Below, one piece after another: positions 18,220-27,039 of a stretch of 64,000 nt of DNA; position 1 is the first letter of the stretch; every line of letters starts with the position of its first letter. This stretch comes from Bradyrhizobium sp. in8p8. GTDB lineage: Bacteria > Pseudomonadota > Alphaproteobacteria > Rhizobiales > Xanthobacteraceae. The stretch is from the NCBI RefSeq assembly GCF_000426845.1, contig NZ_AUGD01000014.1, forward strand, positions 62,001 to 126,000, in the 5' to 3' direction. The translations under genes were made by a program, and so were the position numbers. The notes beneath the pieces are model-generated. The model did not search any database. It had not been told where the DNA came from and saw only the letters and a list, made by a program, of their open reading frames with translations.

Positions 18220-20874
18220 TCAGCCGCCACGCAGGGCTTCAAGGTCGGGCTTCCTGGAGAGTGCCTGCGCGCCGCCTATGGCGGCGGCACCGCAGGCGAG
18301 TGCCATCGCAACAGCGAGCGCCAAGTAAAGCCAGGGAATGGAAAGAGCTTCCGGAGCCGGATCGAATACGCCGGTCAGGATCGTGACCAGCGCCTCGGCA
18401 AGGCCAAAACCGGCCACGATGCCTAATATCGCGCCTCCGATGACGACCAAGAGCCCTTCGCTCCATAGAAAGACGCCAAGCTGACCCGGCCGCGCACCCA
18501 GCGCCGAGAGAATCGTAAAATTACGTCGCCGCTCAGCGAGACCCAGCGCCATGATCAGCCCCGTGACGCCCACGATCATCAAGACAGAAAATCCGAGCTC
18601 GAGGGTGGTGAGGCCCTGAAGATTGATTGCCGTCAGGCTCGAACTGATGAGGGCCTGGGTCTCTCGGAGGGTTGTGACCTTCATGCCCGGCAGTGACGCA
18701 GCGGTCTGGCGCGCTGCCGCCGCAACACTCTCGGCATTCGCTGAGGTCCGGATTAGGACCACTTCGGCAACATCTGATCCGGTCTTCTCTGCGATGTAGT
18801 TCGCGTTGGCCACGAGAAACGAGTCCTTCGGGGCCGTCGGAAACTCCCGGGCTACGCCGATAAACCGGAATGGCATGACGTGATATTGATGATCGGCGGC
18901 ACTTTGCAGCCTCAGGTTCAATCGATCTCCGGGCTGCAGTTGGAAATCGTTGACGGTCTCCTGCGAGACGAGGACGCCATCGGGCGTCCCGGCCAAAAGG
19001 GCGAGAGTCTCGGCGGCGTTTCCGCCCGCAAAATATGCGTTCGAAATCGTGGTCGCCTTCCCGATATGGGCGGGGTTGATTCCGAATAGGTCCTGCAGGT
19101 CGGAGCCGACATAGGCAAAGCGGTGCATCATCGGCTCGGCCGTGACGACTCGGGGAATGGCTTGCAGTTCCTTCAGCAAGGTGCCGGCCGGATGTGTCGA
19201 CGTTCCGGTAACCGTGACGTCGGCGCCATTGGTCAGTTCCGCATCGACGCGCGATTGGGCGTTATAGGTGGTGTTGAAAATCGCGGTGGCCGTGGCGAAC
19301 GCGAATGCAAGCGCGACCAGTGCGCTTCCGCGCGCAATGCGCAGGCGCTGGCGGGATAACGAGGCAGCGACCAGCGGAGAGAGGTCGTACGACATTGACG
19401 CTATCGCAACTGCAACAGCACGCCGGCCGGGTCCAAGCATCAGCCTGTATAATCGTACCGACAAGAGACCGAGGCCGAGCCACAAGCACAGTGGCGCGAG
19501 AAACGCCTCGTAGTGCACCGAGGTCTGCGCAACACCTTCAGGCGCCAAGACGATCTCATAGCCGCTCTTCGCCGTGCTCCAGAAGGCGATGGCACCCAGC
19601 ATGATGAAGGCAAGGTCCAGATAAAGTCGCTGCCAGAGCGGGAACTGTTGATTAGCGTCGACGCGCGCCGCCGATACCGTCAAGAGCTTCGCGTCGCGCC
19701 AAGCGGGCACCAGAAAGGCTGCCATGGCGAGAACAAAGCCAACGCCAGCGGCCAACGCGAACCACGGGATTGCGAGACGAAGGTCTGCGAGATGCAACCA
19801 GGCAATTGCCGTTGTGCCGGCAAGAGCAAGACCTAGCACGATCGCCAGCAGTCCGATCGCTGCGGCTTCGGTCCCGGCTAAGCCCAAGACCTGCAACAAG
19901 GATGCCCCACGTATCCGGAGCAATGCCTGCTCGCGGCGGCGGCGATCCGAGCCGGACGCCGCGACCGCAAGCGTAACCAGGAGAGCAAGGACGATGCCGG
20001 GAACTCCGAGAAAGAGAAACAGCACCCGGGCATAGAGCGCGTCAGCACGCACGCCGTCGAGCCGTGCGGCAAGATTGTTGGCGATGACCGCGCTGCCGGC
20101 GACTCTGGCTTCAAGATTATTGGCCAGCCGCTGTGCCTGGATGAACGCCGCGCTCGGGTCGGGTGGCAAAGCATTGCGTGCGAGCTGAACATGAATTTCG
20201 GTCTTCACCGTGTCCGGCCGAGCCGCCTTTTGTGGATCAAAGATGGCCTGCCACTCGGCCATGGGCATGAGCAGGACGTTATCCGGCGGCGCCTGAGGAG
20301 CAATGCCCTTGGGAAGGCCGATCGCCTGGAACATCGAGTCGGCGTTCGGTAGTGCGACGACGCCGGCGATCTTGACGTCGACCGGCGCCGCACCGATCCG
20401 GTCGATCGTGACGGTATCGCCAGGAGCGACGTGAAGATTGGCGGCGGTTTGTGAGGCGATCAGCACGCCGTCCGCTGAGCCGAGAATGGAACGAATTTGA
20501 TCTGGAAAATGATTGCGATAGCCCGCCTCAAGACCGAGCACCTTGCCCGGTCCCGTCATTTGCGAGGTATCGCCGGTCGTGGCCGCGAAGCCGGCGCTGT
20601 CGGCATAGCCGACAGGTGCGAGCGCCGTTGTGGTCGCAGCCTCGCCGACCGCCTTGGTGACGGCTGCGACGTCGGCTCCCGGAGCGATCAGGACCTGCCA
20701 ATCGACGGGCACGCCGGCCACCGCACGCCGCGCCATGCTCTCCGAGGAGGCGACGATGAACGCCCCCAGCGCGCCCAGCAGCCCCACGGTCAGCGCCACT
20801 CCCGCAACCGCTGCCACAAGACGGCCCGATCGCGCGGCGACAAGCCCCTTAAGCCACAGCTTGATCATTTGCAC
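18220..20874 (-). CDS. ABC transporter permease, FtsX/MacB-like, double domain
   Basis: The 884-residue protein has an N-terminal TM (LVAAVAGVALTVGLLGALG), a large periplasmic domain, a first FtsX block (VLFLFLGVPGIVLALLVT and two more helices), central TM helices, a second periplasmic region and a C-terminal FtsX block (LIMALGLAERRRNFTILSAL, WLYLALAVAMALACGAAAIG). This is the layout of lipoprotein/macrolide-type exporter permeases with two FtsX repeats. The start overlaps the upstream ATPase by 26 bases, and a second Met two codons in is an alternative. It forms a unit with two ATPases and a PsbP-like protein. The substrate is unknown. Part of this gene is copied at 9.0-9.3 kb. Confidence 0.88.
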   Translation of the reverse strand: MQMIKLWLKGLVAARSGRLVAAVAGVALTVGLLGALGAFIVASSESMARRAVAGVPVDWQVLIAPGADVAAVTKAVGEAATTTALAPVGYADSAGFAATTGDTSQMTGPGKVLGLEAGYRNHFPDQIRSILGSADGVLIASQTAANLHVAPGDTVTIDRIGAAPVDVKIAGVVALPNADSMFQAIGLPKGIAPQAPPDNVLLMPMAEWQAIFDPQKAARPDTVKTEIHVQLARNALPPDPSAAFIQAQRLANNLEARVAGSAVIANNLAARLDGVRADALYARVLFLFLGVPGIVLALLVTLAVAASGSDRRRREQALLRIRGASLLQVLGLAGTEAAAIGLLAIVLGLALAGTTAIAWLHLADLRLAIPWFALAAGVGFVLAMAAFLVPAWRDAKLLTVSAARVDANQQFPLWQRLYLDLAFIMLGAIAFWSTAKSGYEIVLAPEGVAQTSVHYEAFLAPLCLWLGLGLLSVRLYRLMLGPGRRAVAVAIASMSYDLSPLVAASLSRQRLRIARGSALVALAFAFATATAIFNTTYNAQSRVDAELTNGADVTVTGTSTHPAGTLLKELQAIPRVVTAEPMMHRFAYVGSDLQDLFGINPAHIGKATTISNAYFAGGNAAETLALLAGTPDGVLVSQETVNDFQLQPGDRLNLRLQSAADHQYHVMPFRFIGVAREFPTAPKDSFLVANANYIAEKTGSDVAEVVLIRTSANAESVAAAARQTAASLPGMKVTTLRETQALISSSLTAINLQGLTTLELGFSVLMIVGVTGLIMALGLAERRRNFTILSALGARPGQLGVFLWSEGLLVVIGGAILGIVAGFGLAEALVTILTGVFDPAPEALSIPWLYLALAVAMALACGAAAIGGAQALSRKPDLEALRGG

Positions 20875-21538
20875 ACCCTATTTGCGGTGCCCGAAGGGTC
20901 CCGTGGTCCATGAGCCAGGTGACTTTCATCCGTTCCGCAACCATGGGATCGTGGGTTGCGATGACTAATGCGGCATCGCTCCCATCGATTGAATTGAGCA
21001 AGGTCTCGATGGTTTGGCGTGCGGTCGGCTGATCCAATTGGCCGGTCGGCTCGTCGGCCAGGACGAGCCGAGGTTTGAGGACGACCGCCCTCGCAAGTGC
21101 CGCGCGCTGCGCCTGGCCACCCGACAATTCGTCGGGCAGCTTGTCGGCGACTGCTGCAAGTCCAAGCACCTCCAGTATGTGCATGGCCACCTCCCTTGGT
21201 CTCGATACGCCTCCGACCAGACGCAAGGGGACCTCGACATTCTCAGCCGCACTCAGGGTCGGGATGAGACTCGGGGCCTGGAAAACCATGCCGATATGCT
21301 TGGGGCGCAGTGCACCACTTGGGCCGAGGGCCGGCCACGCCAGTTGGCCGGTGCTCGGGCGATCGAGGTCCGCCATGAGGTGAAGGAGGGTGGATTTTCC
21401 GCTTCCCGAAGGCCCCAGAAGCGCAATCCGATCGCCTGAACGAACCTGGAAGGATGCGGGCCGTAGGGCGTAGACATCCATATCTCCTTGCTGGAAGCGA
21501 CGCGTCACGGCGGCCCCTTCGATCAGAAGGTCAGGCAT
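20849..21538 (-). CDS. ABC transporter ATP-binding protein (LolD/MacB type), second of pair
   Basis: A 229-residue ATPase with Walker A LLGPSGSGKSTLL, signature ELSGGQAQRAALARA, Walker B RLVLADEPTGQLD and switch His in IATHD. The start at 21538 is chosen because ATGCCTGA overlaps the stop of the preceding gene, a typical translational coupling. An 11-codon upstream extension starts inside that gene. It pairs with the permease that follows, and two ATPases for one double permease suggests a heterodimeric exporter or two alternative motors. Confidence 0.88.
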   Translation of the reverse strand: MPDLLIEGAAVTRRFQQGDMDVYALRPASFQVRSGDRIALLGPSGSGKSTLLHLMADLDRPSTGQLAWPALGPSGALRPKHIGMVFQAPSLIPTLSAAENVEVPLRLVGGVSRPREVAMHILEVLGLAAVADKLPDELSGGQAQRAALARAVVLKPRLVLADEPTGQLDQPTARQTIETLLNSIDGSDAALVIATHDPMVAERMKVTWLMDHGTLRAPQIGCANDQAVA

Positions 21539-22193
21539 CGACGACCCTCCCATCCCGAAGTTGGACAATTCGATCGGCGCGGTCGGCGAGCGGTCGGCTG
21601 TGCGTTGCGACCAGAATGCCTGTCCCCGCCTGTCGTTGTTCGTTCAAGAAATCGAGAATGAACCCTTCGGTGGCGGCATCGACCTCTCCCGTCGGTTCGT
21701 CCGCCAGGAGCATGCGCGGGCGAGCTGCCAGGGCGACGGCAAGGCCGGCGCGCGCCAGTTCGCCCCCCGATAATTGCCCGGGACGCGCGCCTCGTCGCTC
21801 CGCGATGCCAACACTCCGCAACAGCGTTTCTGCCCACGCAGGATCTTTCCTGCGTGCCAGCAGCATCGGCAATTTGACATTGTCGCCAATGGACAGGGTT
21901 GGGAACAGGTTACCTGACTGCATCAACACGCCAACACTTGCGGCTCGTCGCTTCGCTCGCTCTGCTTCGGGAAGCCGCGTCAGACGCTCACCGAGCAGCT
22001 CGACGTGACCGCCATCAGGTTCATCGAGGCCCGCGAGGCAAGCAAGCAGGGTCGATTTGCCGCTGCCCGACGGCCCCATCAGCGCCACCATCTCGCCGGC
22101 ATCAACCCACAGGCTGACACCGCGCAGAGCGAGGGTCTCGGACTCGCGGGTATGGAAGAAGCGGTAGAGGTCGATGGCTTCGAGAACAGTCAT
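21531..22193 (-). CDS. ABC transporter ATP-binding protein (LolD/MacB type), first of pair
   Basis: A 220-residue ATPase with Walker A LMGPSGSGKSTLL, Q-loop GVLMQ, signature QLSGGELARAGLAVAL, Walker B RMLLADEPTGEVD and VATHS. The signature has ELARAG where family members usually have E.QR.A. Its start (22193) directly abuts the stop of the PsbP-like gene (22194), consistent with one operon read from the box at 22866-22882. Confidence 0.88.
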   Translation of the reverse strand: MTVLEAIDLYRFFHTRESETLALRGVSLWVDAGEMVALMGPSGSGKSTLLACLAGLDEPDGGHVELLGERLTRLPEAERAKRRAASVGVLMQSGNLFPTLSIGDNVKLPMLLARRKDPAWAETLLRSVGIAERRGARPGQLSGGELARAGLAVALAARPRMLLADEPTGEVDAATEGFILDFLNEQRQAGTGILVATHSRPLADRADRIVQLRDGRVVDA

Positions 22194-22787
22194 CTAGCGC
22201 CACCTGAAGCTCTTGGCCATGAGCAGCCACTGATCGGCATTGTCCGCTCCGAAAGGAGCCGACAGCGTCAAGGTGACGAGCTTGCCGTCCTTCCAGAAGA
22301 AGTAGCGCTCGTTCTCAAGGCGGACCGCCTTGTTGGTCACCGCGTTCGGCTCGGAATTCGACCCGTAGGAAACGACGATCGCACTGCCTGATGGCAGTGA
22401 GGTCGGCTTGACGCTCGAGACACGAACCGCCTTGCCGGATCGCTCCAGGTCCGCGACCTCCTTCTGCTTCACATTGTTCAAATCGATCGATCCGGCGCGC
22501 TGTGCGACGGTGAGTTCAATGGTGTTGTATTTGTCGCTGAAAACAACGCTATCGGATGCTTCACGCCGCGCCCACCCTTCCGGAACCTTGATCGTGAACC
22601 CAAGCGGTGACTGATAGTCGATGAAGACTTGATTGTCGGGAATGTCGCCTGGTGGGTTCTTCTCCGGCTTAATCGGGTTCTCGCGTGCCGGCAGGGGCGT
22701 CGCTCCCTGCGCCAATCCCGGCATGGGTGCAACTCCGATGGGACTCGAAACCAAGCCTATCGCGAGCCACGCAGCTACCTTCTTCAT
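22194..22787 (-). CDS. PsbP-like exported protein
   Basis: The 197-residue protein has a signal peptide (MKKVAAWLAIGLVSSPIGVA, then PMPGLAQG) and a Pro-rich linker. It then has a compact domain with FIDYQSPLGFTIKVPEGWAR and a C-terminal FSAPFG..N.D.W..M..SF-type end, the pattern of PsbP/MOG1-fold proteins. The ATG at 22787 has a GGGAGA ribosome site; an upstream in-frame ATG (22832) lacks one. It is the first gene of the ABC exporter operon and may act as its periplasmic partner (inference). Confidence 0.75.
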   Translation of the reverse strand: MKKVAAWLAIGLVSSPIGVAPMPGLAQGATPLPARENPIKPEKNPPGDIPDNQVFIDYQSPLGFTIKVPEGWARREASDSVVFSDKYNTIELTVAQRAGSIDLNNVKQKEVADLERSGKAVRVSSVKPTSLPSGSAIVVSYGSNSEPNAVTNKAVRLENERYFFWKDGKLVTLTLSAPFGADNADQWLLMAKSFRWR

Positions 22788-22865
22788 TGATATCTCCCGC
22801 CGACCATCGGTTGGTAAGCCATGATCGAGCATAGAGAACGCGAGCTCTCCGGGATTTCGCCGGGA

Positions 22866-22882
22866 CTATACGAATTTGTAAT
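22866..22882 (-). promoter_or_regulatory. Shared box A: ATTAC-AAATTC-GTATAG
   Basis: On the minus strand this 17-mer fits the five-copy pattern (A/T)TAC-N6-GTATAG with a TAC-N6-GTA dyad core. It lies 79 bases before the PsbP-like start. The DNA between box and start is related over about 60 bases to the region after box B. Confidence 0.65.
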
Positions 22883-22985
22883 CTCAGATCGCTACCCGGG
22901 TGAGGTTCGGTCGTGTGAACGAGCACAAATCTGTCTTATTCTGGTTCGTGTGTTGATCGGGGGCGACGCAACGGAGTGACGCGCT

Positions 22986-23234
22986 ATGCGTAAATTTCTC
23001 TTGGCAACGGCAATCGCAGCCGTCGCGGCGACGAATGCCCAAGCGGCCGAAACTACTGGAACTGTCCGCAGCGTGAATACGAGATCGGATTCCGTCACAT
23101 TGAGTGACGGGACGACCTATTCGTTGCCCGAAGGCACCGAGACTGAATCTGTGAAAGTTGGAGAGAAGGTCAGGATCAAATTTTCTTCTAGTCACAATCA
23201 GAATCGAGCCTCTTCCTTGGTCAAGGCGAAGTAA
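22986..23234 (+). CDS. DUF1344 exported protein
   Basis: The 82-residue protein has a signal peptide (MRKFLLATAIAAVAATNAQA) and a DUF1344 domain: TTGTVRSVNTRSDSVTLSDG, then TYSLPEG and VKVGEKVRIKF. This domain is a short beta-barrel-like module common in rhizobia, probably periplasmic and of unknown function. It is divergent from the ABC operon, with 198 bases between the two start codons. Confidence 0.8.
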   Translation: MRKFLLATAIAAVAATNAQAAETTGTVRSVNTRSDSVTLSDGTTYSLPEGTETESVKVGEKVRIKFSSSHNQNRASSLVKAK

Positions 23235-23258
23235 CCTGCCCGTTAGTGGACAGAGCGA

Positions 23259-23600
23259 TCACGCTGCGAATGCCAAAAGGGTCAGCGCTGTGAGTCCGAA
23301 GGCCCAGCAGTAATAGGCAAAAGGATTTAGCGCCTGGGAATCGTGTGACACGAAAACCGCATCAATACCCAGTCCGAAAGTGAGGCAATCGCGCCGGCGA
23401 GTGCTTCCGACGCGATTACCAGTCCGGTGATGCCGCCCGCGTTTTGATGTCCCATCTTTCGGACTTCGAGTACAGCAGCGCCGAAGATGATCGGGGTAGC
23501 GATGAGGGAATGAGAATGGGACGCGGCTCATGCTGGGGCTCGACCCTCAGAGAATGCGATGACAAATGCAGAAACGGCGACACGAACAACCCCGGTCGAC
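23259..23600 (-). pseudogene. uppP: uppP (undecaprenyl-diphosphatase) remnant
   Basis: Minus-strand frames give LIATPIIFGAAVLEVRKMGH, then QNAGGITGLVIASEALAGAI and, after another shift, LNPFAYYCWAFGLTALTLLA to a stop at 23259. This is the C-terminal third of UppP/BacA (FS...P...GA...... and ....L..FA.YR...G). The active-site motifs near the N-terminus are gone and at least two frameshifts are present. It lies directly downstream of a phosphatase gene on the same strand. Confidence 0.65.
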
Positions 23601-23691
23601 GAACGCAACAAGACCGCAAGAGCGATAGCAAGCTGACCACGGCCCGTCAGTTTCAACGGGCCGGTCCTGCCGCTTCCGTAAGCTGGCGCGA

Positions 23692-24297
23692 CTACCGGGA
23701 TGAGCGATGCGCTTCAACATACTCCCAAAAGCTCTTGTCCATCGCATTTGTCTTGCTCAGGAGATAGGGAAAATGCCCGTAGACCAGCGAAAGCTGTTGA
23801 GCAGCTTCATCGGCCGATTTGCCTTCCACTTCGGCGACGTAAAGAGCCGCCACCAGACCCGATCGGTCAGCGCCGCCTTGGCAGTGAATGAGGAGTGGCT
23901 TGGGGGCGTCGCGAACGATTTTGAGAATTGCACGGATCTGCTGTGATGTGACAAGACGGCGCGCTCCAATGCCGTAATCAAAGTGCGTTACGCTCATGCT
24001 TCGCGAGATAGCGATTTCGTCGTCGTACCAGGATGTACCAGAATTATCCCCTCGTAGGTTTAAGATCGACCTTATCGAGTACTCGTTGATTACCCGCTCA
24101 AACTGGTTCTTGTTAAGTTGCGCCGAGCGGTAAAGTTGTCCGTCTTCTACGACATGAACGTTGCCCAACAGCTGGATGATACCGCAATAGGACGCGATAG
24201 ACGTCACGATGAGCAGGGTGGTGAGGGCTGCGATATTCGCGGTACGACGGCAAGCCCGCCAGAGATTTGAGGTGATGATGGCGTCTGATTCAGTCAT
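23692..24297 (-). CDS. Membrane-anchored tyrosine/dual-specificity phosphatase
   Basis: From ATG 24297 the protein has 201 residues: one TM helix (ANIAALTTLLIVTSIASYCG) and a phosphatase domain with GQLYRSAQL, RSILNLRG and the P-loop HCQGGADRSG (C139, R145), which is the HCx5R signature. Bacterial DSPs with this VxDGxLYRSaQ motif often act on phospholipids or polyphosphates rather than proteins, so a lipid role is possible. The frame is open upstream to 24495, but the preceding short frame ends in ATGACTGA over this ATG. The box B promoter lies further upstream. Confidence 0.75.
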   Translation of the reverse strand: MTESDAIITSNLWRACRRTANIAALTTLLIVTSIASYCGIIQLLGNVHVVEDGQLYRSAQLNKNQFERVINEYSIRSILNLRGDNSGTSWYDDEIAISRSMSVTHFDYGIGARRLVTSQQIRAILKIVRDAPKPLLIHCQGGADRSGLVAALYVAEVEGKSADEAAQQLSLVYGHFPYLLSKTNAMDKSFWEYVEAHRSSR

Positions 24298-24517
24298 GAA
24301 ATTTTTTTGGGTGGCAACTGGAATCCCTCGACTTGTCATCCGGGAGAGCCCGACTCGCATGAAAACAGGCGCGATCGCGGGCTGGGTTGTGACGTAAAAG
24401 GCGATGATCGTCGGCGACGAGCCAAGCCGATAGGCACCCCCGGGAGCCGCCTTGGCCCGGATGTAAATTCGGCGGGCTCGACCAAACCAAGGCAAGCCGC
24501 GCGCTTCCCTTGTTCAT
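24298..24517 (-). other. Leader segment between box B and the phosphatase, reading frame unclear
   Basis: An ATG at 24517 lies 76 bases after box B, exactly where the other box-linked genes start. Its frame (MNKGSARLALVW...) runs 75 codons to a stop that overlaps the phosphatase ATG. In the phosphatase frame the same DNA reads RIYIRAKAAPGGAYRLGSSP and onward, which looks more like protein. One indel near 24490 would join the ATG to that frame. It could be a small first gene or a broken N-terminus. Confidence 0.35.
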
Positions 24518-24592
24518 TGGTGTTCAGCCGGCTACCGGTGATTCGCCATGGCCGAGCATACGGGCCCCAAGCTCTCCAAGATTTTACCGAAA

Positions 24593-24609
24593 CTATACGA
24601 ATCCGTAAT
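24593..24609 (-). promoter_or_regulatory. Shared box B: ATTAC-GGATTC-GTATAG
   Basis: This minus-strand copy of the five-member box lies 76 bases before the ATG at 24517. Downstream sequence (AATC.TGGAGAGCT, then TATGCTCG.CCATGGC) is paralogous to that after box A. Confidence 0.65.
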
Positions 24610-24737
24610 CTGATTCGAACTGCCGCGTCGGGACTTGCGCTGGAGCTGGCGTGTATATGTTGAGAGCCAAGCATCGTAGGCTGAGCAGGCTGGTCGGGCG
24701 CGGCAGAGGCCGAGCTCACAATCACGCGTAACGTTCC

Positions 24738-25511
24738 ATGCCCGTCGCCGCCACCTTACATACCTGGACCCATTCGGCTCCCTCTTTCTTGGCGGCATTC
24801 CTCGCCTCGCTTGTCGAATTCGTGGAAGCGCTGACCATCGTGCTGGCGGTCGGAATTGTGCGCGGATGGCGCCCTGCACTTGTTGGCACGGCAGCCGGCA
24901 CCGTGCTTCTCGCCGCGATGATTGCCCTGCTCGGGCCATTACTGGGACAGATACGAATCGAGCTTCTTCAGTTGGTAATCGGATTCTTGTTGCTGCTATT
25001 CGGGATGCGGTGGCTGCGCAAGGCAATCCTCAGAGCGGCAGGCATTATCCCGCTCCACGACGAAATCGCCGCTTTCTCCTCGGAAGTCATCCAACTCCGC
25101 TCCGCCGGGCCGATGGCCACCATCATGCTCGACCCGATTGCGGTCGGGACGACTTTCAAGGCCGTCGTGCTCGAAGGCACCGAAGTGGTCTTCATCGTCC
25201 TTGCAGTCGGTGCTCCCGGCAATGCGCTGATACCGGCGAGCGTTGGAGCCGCCGCTGCGGGCGTTCTGGTCATCGCTCTCGGTATCGTCTTGCATCGGCC
25301 GCTATCTCGTGTCCCGGAGAACGCCCTCAAATTTGCCGTTGGCATTTTGATCTCCGGGTTCGGAATTTTCTGGGTCGGCGAAGGACTCGGCTTTGAATGG
25401 CCGGGTCGCGATCTTGCGCTGATCCCGATGTTCGCGTTGCTCCTCACGACATCGCTGGTCGGGGCGCAACTCGCTCGGCGGGCGACCGTGCCATCCGGAG
25501 CCAACAAATGA
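24738..25511 (+). CDS. Integral membrane protein (COG4280-like)
   Basis: The 257-residue protein has about seven TM helices and the motif FLASLVEFVEALTIVLAVGI near the N-terminus, repeated in diverged form as KAVVLEGTEVVFIVLAVGA in the second half. This suggests an internal duplication, as in acidic-residue-containing transporter families (UPF0016, RhtB-like); the EFVEA and EGTEV glutamates may bind a cation. The family corresponds to predicted membrane proteins of COG4280. The substrate is unknown. It overlaps the next gene by ATGA, so they form a translational pair. Confidence 0.7.
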   Translation: MPVAATLHTWTHSAPSFLAAFLASLVEFVEALTIVLAVGIVRGWRPALVGTAAGTVLLAAMIALLGPLLGQIRIELLQLVIGFLLLLFGMRWLRKAILRAAGIIPLHDEIAAFSSEVIQLRSAGPMATIMLDPIAVGTTFKAVVLEGTEVVFIVLAVGAPGNALIPASVGAAAAGVLVIALGIVLHRPLSRVPENALKFAVGILISGFGIFWVGEGLGFEWPGRDLALIPMFALLLTTSLVGAQLARRATVPSGANK

Positions 25512-25747
25512 GTTCTCTTTCTGGCGTGCTGCGCCAGCTTTGGCGGTTGTTCGTCGATGATGGCAGCCTCGCTGGTACGCTTGTGATCTGGTGTGTGGGC
25601 GCCGGGTCCGTTCTTCCGCATTGGATAACATTCGGCGGCTGGAACGCCCCAATCCTGTTCGTCGGATGCATTGCGATACTGCTCACAAATATTATGTTGG
25701 CGGCGCGACACCATCGCTCACGGAGACGAAACGAATTTCAATGCTGA
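25508..25747 (+). CDS. Small two-helix membrane protein
   Basis: The 79-residue protein starts with the ATGA overlap at the end of the previous gene. It has two hydrophobic helices (AGTLVIWCVGAGSVLPHW and ILFVGCIAILLTNIMLA) and a basic tail RHHRSRRRNEFQC. It is not recognised. The overlap implies it works with, or stabilises, the COG4280-like protein. Confidence 0.6.
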   Translation: MSSLSGVLRQLWRLFVDDGSLAGTLVIWCVGAGSVLPHWITFGGWNAPILFVGCIAILLTNIMLAARHHRSRRRNEFQC

Positions 25748-25800
25748 GTGAGCAATCGCCTTCGAGGTAAGTAGATCGATGCAATTGGGCTTACCGGTTC

Positions 25801-26294
25801 ATGAGCAATCCATTTCAGGAAAAGAACCTTCGTCTCGCATTTCGGATTAGCCTCACGATCAAGGGCGTCTTCGCTCTACTGGAGATATTCGCTGGCATCA
25901 CCGCGCATTTCGTCAGCCAGCAGTTCCTTTTGAGCGCCATCCTTGCAATAACCGCGAAGAGCTGACCGAAGATCCTGGCGACGTCGTCGTGCGCTATCTG
26001 CTCCAGACGGCACACAGCTTCTCGCTGGACACCCAAAATTTCGCGTCGATATGTCTGCTCAGCCACGGAATAACCAAAGCCTTACTCATTGCCGGACTGC
26101 TGCGCCAAAAGCTGTGGTATTACCCAGCGGCAATTGTCGTATTTGTGTCCTTCATTCTCTATCAGCTCTACAGATTTAGCCATACCCATTCGGTCTGGCT
26201 CTTGCTGATCACGCTATTGGATGTAGTCGTGATTTGGTTGACATGGCACGAGTACCGCCATTTGCAAAAGCATCATGCAGCGATCGGCCCATAG
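25801..26294 (+). pseudogene. DUF2127 membrane protein with one frameshift
   Basis: MSNPFQEKNLRLAFRISLTI, then GVFALLEIFAGITAHFV reads to a stop near 25965. In the neighbouring frame the rest follows: EELTEDPGDVVVRYLLQTAH, then SICLLSHGITKALLIAGLLR and the conserved WYYPAAIVVF...YQLYR......L......D...I.LTW.EYR. The whole matches DUF2127 (four TM helices). A single indel between 25940 and 25965 separates the two parts. It could be true decay or a sequence error. Confidence 0.7.
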
Positions 26295-26719
26295 CCCCGG
26301 ACAATTCATGCAGTCGCCGGCCTTGCCGTTGCCAGGCGCCTCAGTGATTCAGGGCAATCAATCGCCGCGCATCGCCCTAGCTGCTGTCTCACCGCCAAAG
26401 GTATCCTTTGAGTCCTATTTCGCCGGCGCGGGGATCGTCGAGGCAGGCACAGGAAATATCGCCCATCGGAGTGTCGGTTTCCGACATTGGTGGCGGTCGG
26501 CGAACCGCGCTTCAAGATCGACGATTTAGGGCAAGGACCACTCCTGCCGGCCCTCGCCAGAGTGAAAGTGGCACAGGCAAGTCTTGCGACGACAAAGAAC
26601 CTGCTCAAAGCTGGCAAAGGATTGAGCGTCGCAGGCTCTATCAGCACCATCGACGTGGACAACAGCCGGTATGACGGGAGGCTTTCAATGACCCACATCT
26701 AGCCGAGTGCGCTTGGGCT
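26295..26719. other. No confident gene
   Basis: A plus frame ending at 26702 (ALARVKVAQASLATTKNLLK, then AGKGLSVAGSISTIDVD) has coding-like composition but no recognised family. The rest shows nothing. Confidence 0.25.
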
Positions 26720-26900
26720 GTGCCGACATCTGCGACCCTCCAGACGGCCTCCGACGAGGAGATGATCTGCAGGATGCTCGACATATGTGCCGCGACGTGC
26801 CGGCTCATGGCCGACGAAGGGCAGGGCACGCCCAAAATGCATGAGCATTCCCGGATCTGCAGCCGATGCCGGCGTACACGAGCGCTTGCGGGGAAGTCGG
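26720..26900 (+). pseudogene. Fragment of a four-helix copper-storage (Csp/DUF326) protein
   Basis: ICRMLDICAATCRLMADEGQ, then HEHSRICSRC matches the core of DUF326/Csp proteins (C..CADICA.....L...........C..CA..C..CA..C), which line a helical bundle with cysteines to store Cu(I). The N-terminal and C-terminal Cys-rich helices are missing and the frame drifts after CSRC. The neighbourhood is a metal-resistance block, which fits. Confidence 0.5.
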
Positions 26901-27039
26901 GCGCGGCAGAATTCACTAGTCGCCTGCCCACGAAGGGCCCTAGAGGGTGTGCGCGTGACTACCGAACTGAGTGCGGCCGCGGAGGCCACTAAGATGCCCT
27001 CCGATGTGGGACCAAGGCCGAAGAAATTGGCCTGTCCGA

